Positions 43,349 to 54,100 of a stretch of 64,000 nucleotides of DNA are shown here, in pieces. The notes under the pieces are model-generated. The model searched no databases. It was given only the letters and a program-made list of their open reading frames with translations, and was not told the origin of the DNA. Source of the DNA: Hyposmocoma kahamanoa (Eukaryota > Arthropoda > Insecta > Lepidoptera > Cosmopterigidae); the NCBI RefSeq assembly GCF_003589595.1, contig NW_020653337.1, positions 1,742,136-1,806,135 of the forward strand, read 5' to 3'. Numbering within the stretch: position 1 is the stretch's first letter; every line of letters starts with the position of its first letter. The translations under genes and the position numbers were made by a program.

Positions 43349-43645
43349 GGCTCAATTTATATTGCGGCGCAACAGAATGGAAGCGAATTTTTGTAACGAT
43401 ATTGTACATTGCGTAATAAACTTTATGATCAATCACTTCGCGCGTCTTCCGCGGAATACTCGCGCTAGCTCGAGAATGCTCGCGCAGAATTCGCGAGAAT
43501 TCTGCAGCCGCCGTTGGCGACGCCTGGTGACTCCGCAGGAAATGGTGCGAAGGCAGGCGCAATGTGATGTGAAACATCGACGAAATACCACAGCCTCACG
43601 GCGTGGTTGCTGGAATGCTGGACCGTGCGCGATGTAAATTGAGCC
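43349..43645. mobile_element. Fold-back MITE family E, copy 3
   Basis: The left arm GGCTCAATTTATATTGCGGC and following matches copy 1 closely. The right end is GATGTAAATTGAGCC. The centre is unusually CpG-rich (CGCGCGTCTTCCGCGG, ACTCGCGCTAGCTCG). Confidence 0.8.
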
Positions 43646-43741
43646 TAAGAAATTAGATCGCAAGGAAACCCACCAAGGGCAAGGTAAGCACATCATAATC
43701 CTATGTAGCAGAGTCAATGTCATTGTTTACGATAACAACTT

Positions 43742-43976
43742 ACGGGACAAGCAAGTCGTGCCACTCAATCTTTTACATCGCAAAGCTTCAAGAGCCACTG
43801 GCATTACGCCCGTCGCCCAGAGATATAAAATTAACAAGTCCCGTGTGCCCATTTCACCAGCACCCTTCAAAACCGGAACGTGGTAATGCTCACATTATTA
43901 CTCAGCGGCAGACATAGATAGCACGGTGGCAGTACTTCCCTGGACGAACTCTTCCACAAGAAGTTAAGCAACTACT
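43742..43976 (+). repeat. Dispersed repeat B, copy 6
   Basis: The order is GGGACAAGCAAGTCGTG, CCACTCAATCTTTTACATCG, TTAACAAGTCCCGTGTGCCC, CTTCAAAACCGGAACGTGG and ACTTCCCTGGACGAACTC. The first third has internal deletions. Confidence 0.8.
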
Positions 43977-44469
43977 AACATGACCAACATTAGTAAGATT
44001 TAACTACATACCTCAATAAACCTTACTGAGTCACAGGCACTTGACCACGGAGAAACAGTTTCACTGGACTTTTGAGTACTAAGGTAATACAAACACTAGG
44101 AACTGAAATCTAATTGATTTTTGTATTGATCGCTCCTTCCTTTTATACTTGCATAAGCACTAGTGAAAAAATCACCTGGTAATTGAAAACTAATTGTGCA
44201 TCTGATGATGTATGTACTAGCTGGTAGGTATGATTATTTAATAAATAATGATTAAAAATTAATTAGCTTATTTTACTTTTAAACAAAATTCCGTACTTGT
44301 GTTGTAATTAGCCCTGTGGTTAATAGGCATAACTCTCGTAAGAAAAATTTTGTGGAGCTATCTCTGTTTGAGAGTTCGTTTGTTTTACAGATAAGATGAA
44401 ACCACAATAATCTCAACGTTTAACGAAATATTTATATAACGTTACAAAATAATCTTTAAAAGATAACAT

Positions 44470-44610
44470 CATCTCTCACTGATGGGCCCGGGTCTCCTAT
44501 GAGATGGTTCAGGCCAAAGTCCGCCACGTTGGTCCAATGCGGGTTGGGAACTTCTTCGACGTGCAAGTTGCATCACGGTATTTTCTTTCACCGTTAGAGG
44601 TACTAAATAT
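44470..44610 (-). repeat. Retrotransposon or SINE-like tail, second copy
   Basis: The - strand shows ACGGTGAAAGAAAATACCGT, TGCAACTTGCACGTCGAAGA and GGAGACCCGGGCCCATCAGT. This is the same family as 7485-7745. Confidence 0.65.
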
Positions 44611-44690
44611 TCATAAATGTACGTAACTTAGAAATTAAAGTCATAAGGTACAATTCAGGCACAACTCCAGACTGAAAATCATTCACATAC

Positions 44691-45027
44691 TAATGGGAGA
44701 GAAAATTGTCAGTAGTTCTGTGAAGAAAACTGTCTGTTTATCGACAGGAAAAGGGGAAGAAAAGGACAAATAGGTCTTCTTCTTTCTTTATTGGCGGTGT
44801 CCTATGTAAGACTTCGCCCGCGTCAGATTTATAAAAATTATGGCGAACGTCGTCAATGTCAAAATATCTTTTTTCTACTAATAAGTCTGTCATTAGAAAT
44901 GTACGTACAACCTTAGAGGACGGAAAAAAATAAACGTACAACAGAACTAGTGGGAGAGAAAATTGTCAGTAGTTCTGTGAAGAAAACTGTCTATTTATCC
45001 ACAGAAAAAATGGGAAGAAAAGTACCT
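44691..45027 (+). repeat. Direct duplication of about 80 bp
   Basis: The segment at 44691-44769 (GGGAGAGAAAATTGTCAGTA...AACTGTCTGTTTATC) recurs at 44948-45027 with few changes. The intervening 180 bases are not repeated. Confidence 0.8.
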
Positions 45028-45339
45028 ACTACCTTGACTAGTACGAATTAGGTAAAAGGTCGTAATTTAATCGGCTCTAGTCGCAAAAAAAGCTAGATTT
45101 AGTCGGTCCGCCGTTCCAAAGTTACAAGGGTGTTTTACTGCCTATTCTAGAATAAGTATATTCTAGCGGTACCATCTTGAATCTCGAGAACCACAGTATC
45201 TAACTTAGATTCATGCTACCTTTGCCATGCATACTTAAGAATAGGTACTTGTGTATTTGTCAAGACTCATCGGACCTGAAATTATGAAAATTTATAAAGA
45301 AACTAATGCTTCACATGACTGTGTTTAAAAATAGTAATA

Positions 45340-46203
45340 GGTCGGGCAAAAAGTCCGTGCGGTTTTTGCCACTAGCTAACGTTGAGTAATTTTCCGAAAA
45401 ATTTCAAATAGTGGAAATTTTCCGGAAAAAATCAGAAACATTGCAAATTTCAAAAATTGCAAAGATTTCGAAGGCTCATATTATGTTCTACCTTTAGAAA
45501 GTTCTATCTTCTGCAGTTTTATTTAGCGTGAATTATAAAATAAACTTGATATTTCGAGAAAACGAGATTTAAAATGATTTTACAAGTAACAACAACACAA
45601 ACCTTTTTATGGTTGTTTATTGTATGGTTTTTTTGGATGGCTATCGTTTTCGTTTAAGAACTTCAACTATTGACAGATGTCAATGTCAAATGTGGAAAAT
45701 TAGAGGAAAAATAAAATTTTTTTAAATGGAATTTTATCCACTAACAAAAAAATTTTGCTTTTAAAATATATTGTCTATGGTTATTTTAAAAACAATATTT
45801 TAGTGCGTATTTTAATGAATTGGCGAGTGATTTGTAAAGGTGTCGTGTTCCATCATGATAATACCAAACCCATCAATTATACCTATAATACTCGATGACC
45901 AAACCACACACATTTTTACATCATCCACCGTATTCGCCCGACATAGATTATTTTTTCACTTGTTTTGGTCTTTTCAAAATTCTTTAAGTAGACCTGTCTA
46001 TTGATAACGAAGAAACCATCAAACGGCATTTAGAGTATTTTATAAGACAGGAATTTTTATGAAAGAGGAAGTCTAAAATTACAAGAAAGATGGCAAAAGA
46101 TTGCAAATCAACGTGGCCAATAAATCATTACTTTGATAATATATATTTTTAAATGTTCTTCATTTATATCATTTGATACCGCACGGACTTTTGGGCCAAC
46201 TCA
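45340..46203 (+). pseudogene. Decayed mariner transposon
   Basis: The left end GGTCGGGCAAAAAGTCCGTG and the inverted right end CACGGACTTTTGGGCCAACT are mariner-type terminal repeats, with TA beside the left end. The body holds fragments of a mariner transposase: VFHHDNTKPIN around the second catalytic Asp, then IHRI..SPDIDYFF around the third, and LQERWQKIANQRGQ near the C-terminus. Frameshifts and stops break it. At about 860 bp it is shorter than the usual 1.3 kb, so the N-terminal part is largely deleted. It is inactive. Confidence 0.88.
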
Positions 46204-47084
46204 GTGTAATAAGTATAATCACGGAAGATGTGGTCTGTGAGCTTAGAATAATAACGCAATGCGTTATTATTCTAAGACTGAGTATATTTTACAAAATAAA
46301 ATAAAACTGCTACAAGGATCTACTTTTAAAATAATTACAATTAACAGAACGCCTTTTGACACAAAAGAACAAAGGATATTTAAATTAAAGGAAAAAGGAT
46401 ATTTTCGAATCCACAAATACATTATATAATGCAATTTGCCATACAAACCAAAAGTAAAACTCCTATTTGCACACCTGCCGTATATAATTACCGTAATCTG
46501 ACAAACAAACGTGTTCTATTGTAGAAACATGGAAACTGAAACAAATTGCACGCAGAGTATGCTGCCGCTACCAAAAACGCGGCTATGTGACAAAATCATT
46601 ATTTGAGATATCATAAAAACTATAACCCAGTTTTAGAATATTGAAATTGTTTAATGACATTTGAACTACGTATAGTCGAATACGTTAACTAATTTTAACT
46701 GTTTTTAAAAGAGAATTTAGTGCTCTATCTTATGCTATTTAAAACGGATATTTGACCATTTGTTAGCCGCGTTTTAGTTAGTCGAAGGCAGTATGGTGAA
46801 TCTACAGATTTCTCCACTTCTCACTCCGAGTATTCGGCTGCCCCAGAGCACAATCTAATAGGTAAGTGGTTTAGACACAATTTTACAGTAAAGCCAAAAA
46901 ACACAAATCAAGGTTGTTCAGATAATTTTCGTTTCAATGTAAAAAAGTAATAGTATCGGGTAACCCTACCTGCTAATATTACTAACCGCTATAAGTAGCC
47001 GCTTCTACCAGCCGACCCGCCACTTCGAAACTCGAGAGGCGGCAATCGGCTAAGAGTAAAAGTAATCCCCGTGTGCCTGTTTCC

Positions 47085-47455
47085 GAAGTTGCAAAACCAC
47101 AGAGGCAGACGGATCAATGCGACGAGGACGGCTTCACAAAGCTGGTGAAGAGGAAGAGGAAGCCCACCAGCCGTAACCTGTGTAACACGTAGCACCGACG
47201 ACGCTGCTGCACCTGTCGCGACTATTTTACTCCACGAAGTCTGAGGAGATAGTGGAGTACATCAGGCTGAAAGCCTAATACACCCTGAGGGTCGAGCGGT
47301 TGGAGTTCCACTACAACGTAAATTTTTATTCGTTTGTGGTGAGAGTGCTGATCGAACATCTGTCGGCCTTCATGAAGGAAGAGTTGTGGCCGAAGGGTGT
47401 CATATATCGGCGATTCCTCGGCCGGTTACCTGACACCAGATTGCGCCACACGTTG
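47085..47455 (+). pseudogene. Gag-like ORF1 fragment of a non-LTR retrotransposon
   Basis: DEDGFTKLVKRKRKPTSRNL is followed after a stop by SEEIVEYIRLKA, a stop, and YTLRVERLEFHYNVNFYSFV, EHLSAFMKEELWPKGVIYRR. The pattern SF-VRV--EHL--F-KEE-WPKGV--RRF is typical of the ORF1 (gag-like) C-terminal region of insect non-LTR elements. At least three stops interrupt it. Confidence 0.75.
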
Positions 47456-47929
47456 CCGACAAGGGCAATATGTGTAATTTTTTTTTACGTGTGGATTTAG
47501 AGTCCTTAAGGTATATATTATATGGGTCATGTAGCCTAAAATAAATGTCTAAATAATTAAAAACTTGACGTCTGAACCAATTCCCTGCATCTAAAATCAG
47601 AATTTCCAAAATTGATTGCCATTCCACGAAAACAGATTTTCAGCCCACTGTTCAATGAAGAAAAAAAAAAGGGTTGAGCAATGAATAAAACACAAAATAT
47701 TCCATTTACAATATTTTTTTATTCAATATAATAATCTTAATAAATCCAAAATATTTACACAATACAAAAACGTACAATATGACCTTCATCAGCGTCCTTT
47801 CGCCAGCCTGCGTGTTCGTGTGTTTACGTCACATAATTTTGTTATAACGTGGATACATACAACAATATAGCATTAATAAATTGTATCTACATCTCAAATG
47901 CATTATTTGACAAACTAATGATATAAAGT

Positions 47930-48078
47930 ATAGAGCGATGGGCCTAATACGGAGCCTTGTGGCACCCCCTCGGTTGATATTGTAGTCGCTAATTTGTCTG
48001 TTAGCGGCTAAAATATTGACAAGACGCGGATCTAAAGTATCTGCAGGCCAAACATTTCTGATTTGTCGTACATACAAA
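47930..48078 (-). pseudogene. LINE reverse transcriptase fragment
   Basis: The - strand encodes GVPQGSVLGPSLYTLY, the hallmark RT motif, with only short related sequence around it. No catalytic FADD follows. Confidence 0.75.
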
Positions 48079-50529
48079 CTATGTACTAAAATTGTAAAGC
48101 AATAAAAGCCGTTATTGCTATGGATAGATTGTGAAATCAGTACTATAGTATATATAGTAAGATATATGTGTCATTATTGTTACGCAAATTTCTAAACAAA
48201 ATATTGCCGTCTTCGTTAAGACACCAGGACAATTCCCAGTCCTAATTATAAAATTATCTTTTAAAAATACAAGAAAACTGTTACATTTCTGAAATTACCC
48301 GTTAATTCGCCCACAATAGAGCATTATTTGCCAAAACGTAATTACATTTTCTTGTAATTTTTATTGCTCCGGCTGACAGTAGAAATGTGCAGAACAAAAT
48401 CGACATCTAATGTGGTTCAATTGTTTCTAACGTCGAGAATAGTGCTTTCACTAAAACTCAATTTCTACAAAGAACGATTAATATCACAAATCGAAGCACA
48501 TGCCTACGTAAGGACTCCCGTTTTAGTCGATGTTGACACCCGGTCTGTTGGATACATACACAAAAAGGATTCTAAAAAACCAAACATCAACTTTGAACGA
48601 ACTAAAGCTTTCTATAAGCTGACAAGTTAAAAAGTATCCCCATTGTTGCTGACAATAGTAAGGCGTCTGATCGCGTCGTCATGTTTAACTTGTTTGGTTC
48701 ATGTTTAACTTGTCAACTTTTTATAGTATACACGTAAAGTTGATATTTTTAAAATAATAAGCTGTAGTTTTTGCAAATGGTATAATACTAATTTTTGAAG
48801 CGTGGATGTAAAGGCCCAACACGGACGACGAAGAACAATTATTTAACGTAATTTTTAAATTCACAAGCAATGATTTCGCAATTACTAAAAGCAGTAATGC
48901 ATAGAAATATGACAGAATTTTTTAGACATTGTTGTGTATGTTTCATAATTAAATAGGGACTCACTAAGACGCCTTGCGGAACCTAGTATGACCCTGAAAG
49001 CCTGAGTACATCGTCTGCGTTAGGCCAGTTCGAATTGGAGTATTGAATAACTTGTATTTCTCATCTCGTACAGGTTCACAATCCGCGCGTGGCTCCCTGT
49101 ATGGAATGCGATTTCAACATTGTATATACCTAACTGTTACAGTCAACACCCACCAAGTTAAACCTTCACTTAAAATACATAATTATACAGAGAATATACA
49201 TAATTGAATATAGAACATTTTCTCCATCCAATAATAAGTGTTTAAAATAACTATAACGATCTAACTGAGAGTGTATATCTAAGTTTTAAATAACTATGCA
49301 CTTTATTATTTATTTTGAACTAAATATGAAATTGTATCCCACACTTTTCAAATAACTAAAACAGAAAGCGCATGATCAGCAGGTGGCTGTGATCAGTTAG
49401 AAAAGTGTAGAACAGAGATAGATGAAAATAAAGTGTATTTCTTCTAGGACCTTGCGTATAGCATGAAATGGACTTAGCGAACCAACAGTTACGTGTCACC
49501 CTGTCGGGAGCATTGCTGAACTTGCTATTCACTGGTGTTCAAATAAAAAAAACGCTAGTGTAGGTAAACAGCAAGTGTAATGACAAATGTAATCCCAGAC
49601 TACGAAAACGTATACAGCTTCGCTTGTAACGAAACGAACAATTTGTTAATAACTCCCACCACTGGAGTCTGCTATCTCACTAGTTGTCTCTTTCCCACGC
49701 CCGACGAGACATCAAGTGTAAATGAAACAACTAGTGCGGCCAGCTCTAGAAAAGCTGCTACTAACTTTCCCAGGTTCGATGGTAATCATTCCCGAGTCCA
49801 GCTCCTCTTAAGTTTATATCTAGTGAATGCTGCTACTATTTGGACGAGGATAAAACAAAGTGACGTGAATAAGGATGAAACGCGAATGTAAATGCACCTT
49901 CACCACAATTTGGATAATAATGAAGCTTAGGCTTCTGCAAGGAGGCGCGCTTCAATTGAGGACGGAACTCCAAGAACAGTGAATTGTCACGTAAAAAAAA
50001 ATCACGTCCGATCGAAGAGGCATTTCAAATCGTTTTAAATCATTTGTAAGCCTAACACAAGTTAGGTCGAGGCCGTCTGGTCCCCAACTGAATCGCCTCC
50101 GATGATATAGCAACGACACAATACGGCTAAAACCGAAAATCTCGTTAAGTAACCCTTAGCCTACGGGAACAGTGCAGCCGACTGCCTATAGAAACGAAAT
50201 TAAATATATCTTTATTACATCTCATTACATTACAAATAGTTAAATCTAGTATTATTTTATAGTTAGCTTGTTTATAGCGCGGCCGGCGCCCGCCTGCGCC
50301 CTTCCAATTTCCAGATATTGCAAGTCGATAGAGTTAAAATTTACATAGCATATTTTTGTTTCCAAGGAGAGTCGATTACCTCCAAGTAGACGAGGACTTT
50401 ATTTCCAAATGTTTCCGGTAACTGTACAATCACACCTTCTAACCATGATAAATATAGAATTGATTTAGGAAATTGATGAAACTAGTAGAATAACAATTTG
50501 TCGGTATGAAATAAAGTCCCTGCTGGCTC

Positions 50530-50657
50530 ACTTGAGGTAATCGAAGATACGCTTGAAGTGGCACGGGTGGGGTGTGCCGGGAGGGCCTGGCGAGAGCTGG
50601 CGCGGCGTCTACGCGCCCCGCCCGCCGCGCGCGACCGACCCGAGAAGCGAGTTCATC
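50530..50657. other. Unexplained GC-rich island
   Basis: About 130 bases of very high GC content stand out in AT-rich flanks, with runs such as CGCGCCCCGCCCGCCGCGCG. On the - strand a TGCGTTGCAG acceptor-like site precedes ATGAACTCGCTTCTCGGG, and the same frame ends PHPCHFKRIFDYLK then TGA, with one TAG between. It lies about 380 bases beyond the Rab5 poly(A) signal. It could be an exon of an unknown gene, a regulatory CpG-rich element, or a decayed coding piece. I do not recognise it. Confidence 0.4.
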
Positions 50658-51036
50658 TGCAACGCAGTAACGTTCTTAATGCTCGTACAGAGCTAATGAG
50701 ATAAGACAATGATAAGAGCTATGAGGTTACGAAGTTGCGAAAGAAACAACGGTAACACCCATGTTACAAAACAAAAATGGCCCCAGTAGCAAACCTTGGG
50801 GTATGTCCGTTTATAAGGTAATATAACAATGGCATTCCCTTTCTTTTGAGATACGCCGACGACTGCATGCGCTTTTAATGTAACAACAGTAAACATAATA
50901 GCAACAAATACAATATAATAATAAAGATAAAAGAAAATTTGTGATCAAAATAATCGAAAGCTTAGTAGAAGTCAAAAGTTAGAAAAAAAATCTAAATATT
51001 TCAAATGGCAAATTTAAACGATTTCATCCTAGACGT

Positions 51037-51042
51037 TTTATT
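51037..51042 (-). terminator. Rab5: Rab5 poly(A) signal AATAAA
   Basis: CTTCTTAATAAAACG on the - strand lies 40 bases after the Rab5 stop codon, a normal position for cleavage about 15-25 bases further on. Confidence 0.75.
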
Positions 51043-51081
51043 AAGAAGCAAAGATAAAGAACGAACCTGTGTCGCTTGGTA

Positions 51082-51185
51082 TCACTTGCAGCAGGAAGTC
51101 TGGCGTGGCTGCTCGCCGTCGGCCAGTCGTCGCGCGCCCGCCGCGCCCGCCCCGCCCGTGCCCTCGCTCTTTGGCAGCTTGTTCG
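51082..51185 (-). CDS. Rab5: Rab5 terminal exon (tail, TSCCK)
   Basis: The acceptor is GTCCCATTACAG above 51185. CG completes Ala, then [20 protein letters not shown] and [13 protein letters not shown], with TGA at 51084-51082. The exon is strongly GC-rich. Confidence 0.93.
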
Positions 51186-54100
51186 CTGTAATGGGACATC
51201 GACAAACATGTCTAATAAAGCGGTCGGTGTAATCAAATAATACACGTTTTTTTATCTCGAACGCGATATAGGATCAGAACGTAAATGTAATTAGCCTTGT
51301 TTTGTGGAAATTGGTAGAAGTTTCTCTTAGTAAAACTTATTGTTAAAATTTTGTGTTGTATCACTGACCGATGGCGAGGAAGATGTCGTTGACGTTCATG
51401 GCGGTTTTGGCGCTGGTTTCCATGAAGAGCAGTCCGTTCTCATCAGCGTACGCCTGTGCCTCCTCAAACTCGACCATGCGCTTGGCGGCCAAGTCGCTTT
51501 TGTTGCCAGCCAGCGCAATCACGATCGATGGCGACGCTTGCCGCTGCAGCTCTTTCACCCAGTTCTTCGCGCGGCCGAATGTGTCCTGGAGCACATGAGA
51601 CGTTTCTTCTGAATTAATAGGATAATTTCAATTATTTTCGTCACTAACCATTATTGCTGCCGTGTCGCCTTTATAAACAGTTTCAAGCGTATTAGAATTA
51701 TATTACACCATCATTCAAGAGGCCGGGATCATTTAAAGAGCGTCTTTCGTTAAATTTTAACTAATACTATCATAACTCATACATAACAGTTACAGGTTAC
51801 ACAGACATCATAGCGAATAAATTATGCGTTATCTTAGGCCGACACGGCGGCGGGACGGCGGCGTGGCGTGTAGTCGACATTCCAGACGACATCATTCACC
51901 CCGCAGTCCAGCGTTCACAATGAGATATCAAAACAATTATAAATATAAATAATACCAGGCTTGTTATCCGTCAGTGTAATGCATTAGTCATTGTACACTT
52001 TAGTACGTAGTCTGTTTATGTAAAATATAACGATTTGTTCACGAGGTGTGCAATGAAATAGGAGAAAACTTCATGCTGCAGCGTTACATCAATGGAAGCG
52101 AAGTTAAAACAATAACACTTGATTTATACGATCATGGTTAGAGAAGTGAAGATGCTTCTCTGATATACCAAATATGAAGGACAAATAATGTTCTCAACTA
52201 CGACTAAGAAATGTAACACGTAATCTGAAAGATTCCCAGTTTATCTCAAAACCCAATAATTCTTAGGATTTCACAGATGTACGAAAACTGCTCGTGGAAA
52301 TTAAAAGCAGGCTAAAGACATAAAAGATCGAATTTAACCTAATTAGTTTGTAATTAACAGCAGGCACTAAACTTCATATAGTTGATACCGGATTGCCTAC
52401 ACATGACGGCCCCAGGAATCCCTAGATCCACGCCTACACAACTAGACTTGGTGACGTAAGCAGTCACCTGGATGAAGACCTTGAACTGTGAAGACTTATG
52501 CGTGTTTGTAATACGATTGTAAACAGGCGAGTGCGGGGGTGCGACGCGTGCGGGACACGGGGCGGCCCAAATAATGCCGCTAATCACGTGAGAAATATGC
52601 TAACCACAATTGTTATTGTGAACTTACTTGTAGAGTTAGGTAAGTTTTACCTCAATTTCTTTGAATTCGAGACCAAATTGTAGCGCTTCAGGCTCTAATC
52701 GAATGTATACAGAAACTGGCGAATGTTTAATTGAATCAATCATAGCATGATTAAATTTATTGCTTTCAATTTCTGTTTAATAGGCTCATATGAAAACAAG
52801 TTACATGATCCACCTCAAACTACATTTTGGTACAAACCACAAACAATGCAGTATTTCTTTAAAAGTCTTGTCGTATATATATGTAACTTTTTATTCTAGG
52901 CCTTTGGTTCGTTTCGTTCGTGTGGTTCGCTCGATGGAGTGCACGAAAGGAGCCTCCTCGCAATGGCGTACTAATCACGTGATGTTCTTTAGTGGCAGAA
53001 GAGCTCTTGTGGAAGAGTTCGTCCAGGGCAGTACCACCTTACCCATTTCTGCCGCTAAGCAGTAATGAGAGCATTACTTCGCTCCGCTTTTGAAGGGTAA
53101 GGGTGCTGGTGAAATTACAGGCACATGGGACTTGTCAACTTATGTCTCAGGGTGACGGGCGCAGTGGCAGTGCCCTCAAGATCCTAACGATTTAAAGCTC
53201 TTGAGTGGCACTGCAACTGTTATGGACAGGCGTGTCGCTTACCACCAGGTCCCGTCACTTGGTATTATTAAAAAATATATATGGTTGTTTATTATTTGAC
53301 AAAATATAATGTAAGTAAAAATAACGTATAAGTTTTATTCATACATATGAAATTTGGTCATTGGCACACTACGTCGCCCGTTCTGACGACCTCTACCTCA
53401 AAGTTGTCTGAAAAAGATTTCTCTCAGCGATAAGGCTGCCTTTGTTTTAAGTTGTTTATGTACTGTTTTTGTTCTTGTGTGTAAGCAAGAAAATGTATAT
53501 CTTATTAAAAACGAAAAAAAAAAATATTCCCGGCATCGAATGAATAAGTAAAGTGAACACAGTCGTAAATTTTTTATAGAAAAATGTTACCGAATAAGTA
53601 GTAAGTAACCTTTACTGAAATAGAAACAAGAAAAAGCCGTTCAGAAATTAATTAGCGCTATCTGATAAGAACAACACGACTCTTAACTGCACAGAGCCCG
53701 TGATAACAATTTTCACGTTCCTTGTAATATCTACTTCAAATCAGTTGTAGCTATCACTCATTGTTTCTTGGGGCCTTGATAGCTCTGTATACGCTGATTA
53801 CGAATCTATTAATTGCCTTTGTGGCCGAACGGTTACCACGCTGCTCTGTCACGCAGAGGTTCCAGGTACGCTTTCTGAGCCGGGAGAAATGTTTGTATGG
53901 TACTTTATTTATTTCTTAATAATCATCATATCATCCGGAAGACGTCCACTGCTGAACATAGGTCGCCCCCAAAGATTGCCAGACTAGCCGGTCGGACGCA
54001 GCGTGCATCCATCGGTCACCCGCCGCCCTCACCAGGTCATCCGTCCATCTAATAGGGGGCCCTCCCACTGAACGCCTTCCGGTTCGTGGTCTCCAGTCGA

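Larger units (their letters stand above)
40858..51081. other. Intergenic region between the two Rab genes
   Basis: This is the upstream region of the Rab5-like gene and the downstream region of Rab5. It holds MITE G, the assembly gap, a THAP-like scrap, MITE E, repeat B, a retrotransposon tail, an 80-bp duplication, a mariner relic, gag-like and RT relics and a GC-rich island. Open frames at 48364-48630 and 49580-49891 match nothing I recognise and look accidental. No promoter could be defined. Confidence 0.6.

Noticed and set aside
49580..49891. 103-codon open frame on the + strand
   Set aside because: It has no recognised domain, no splice context and low-complexity Thr/Ser content. An accidental open frame is more likely, though a lineage-specific gene cannot be excluded.
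50530..50657. GC-rich island as an alternative Rab5 last exon
   Set aside because: In the phase needed by Rab5 exon 3 it gives no prenylation motif, and a complete terminal exon with its own poly(A) signal lies before it. It is kept as an unexplained island only.
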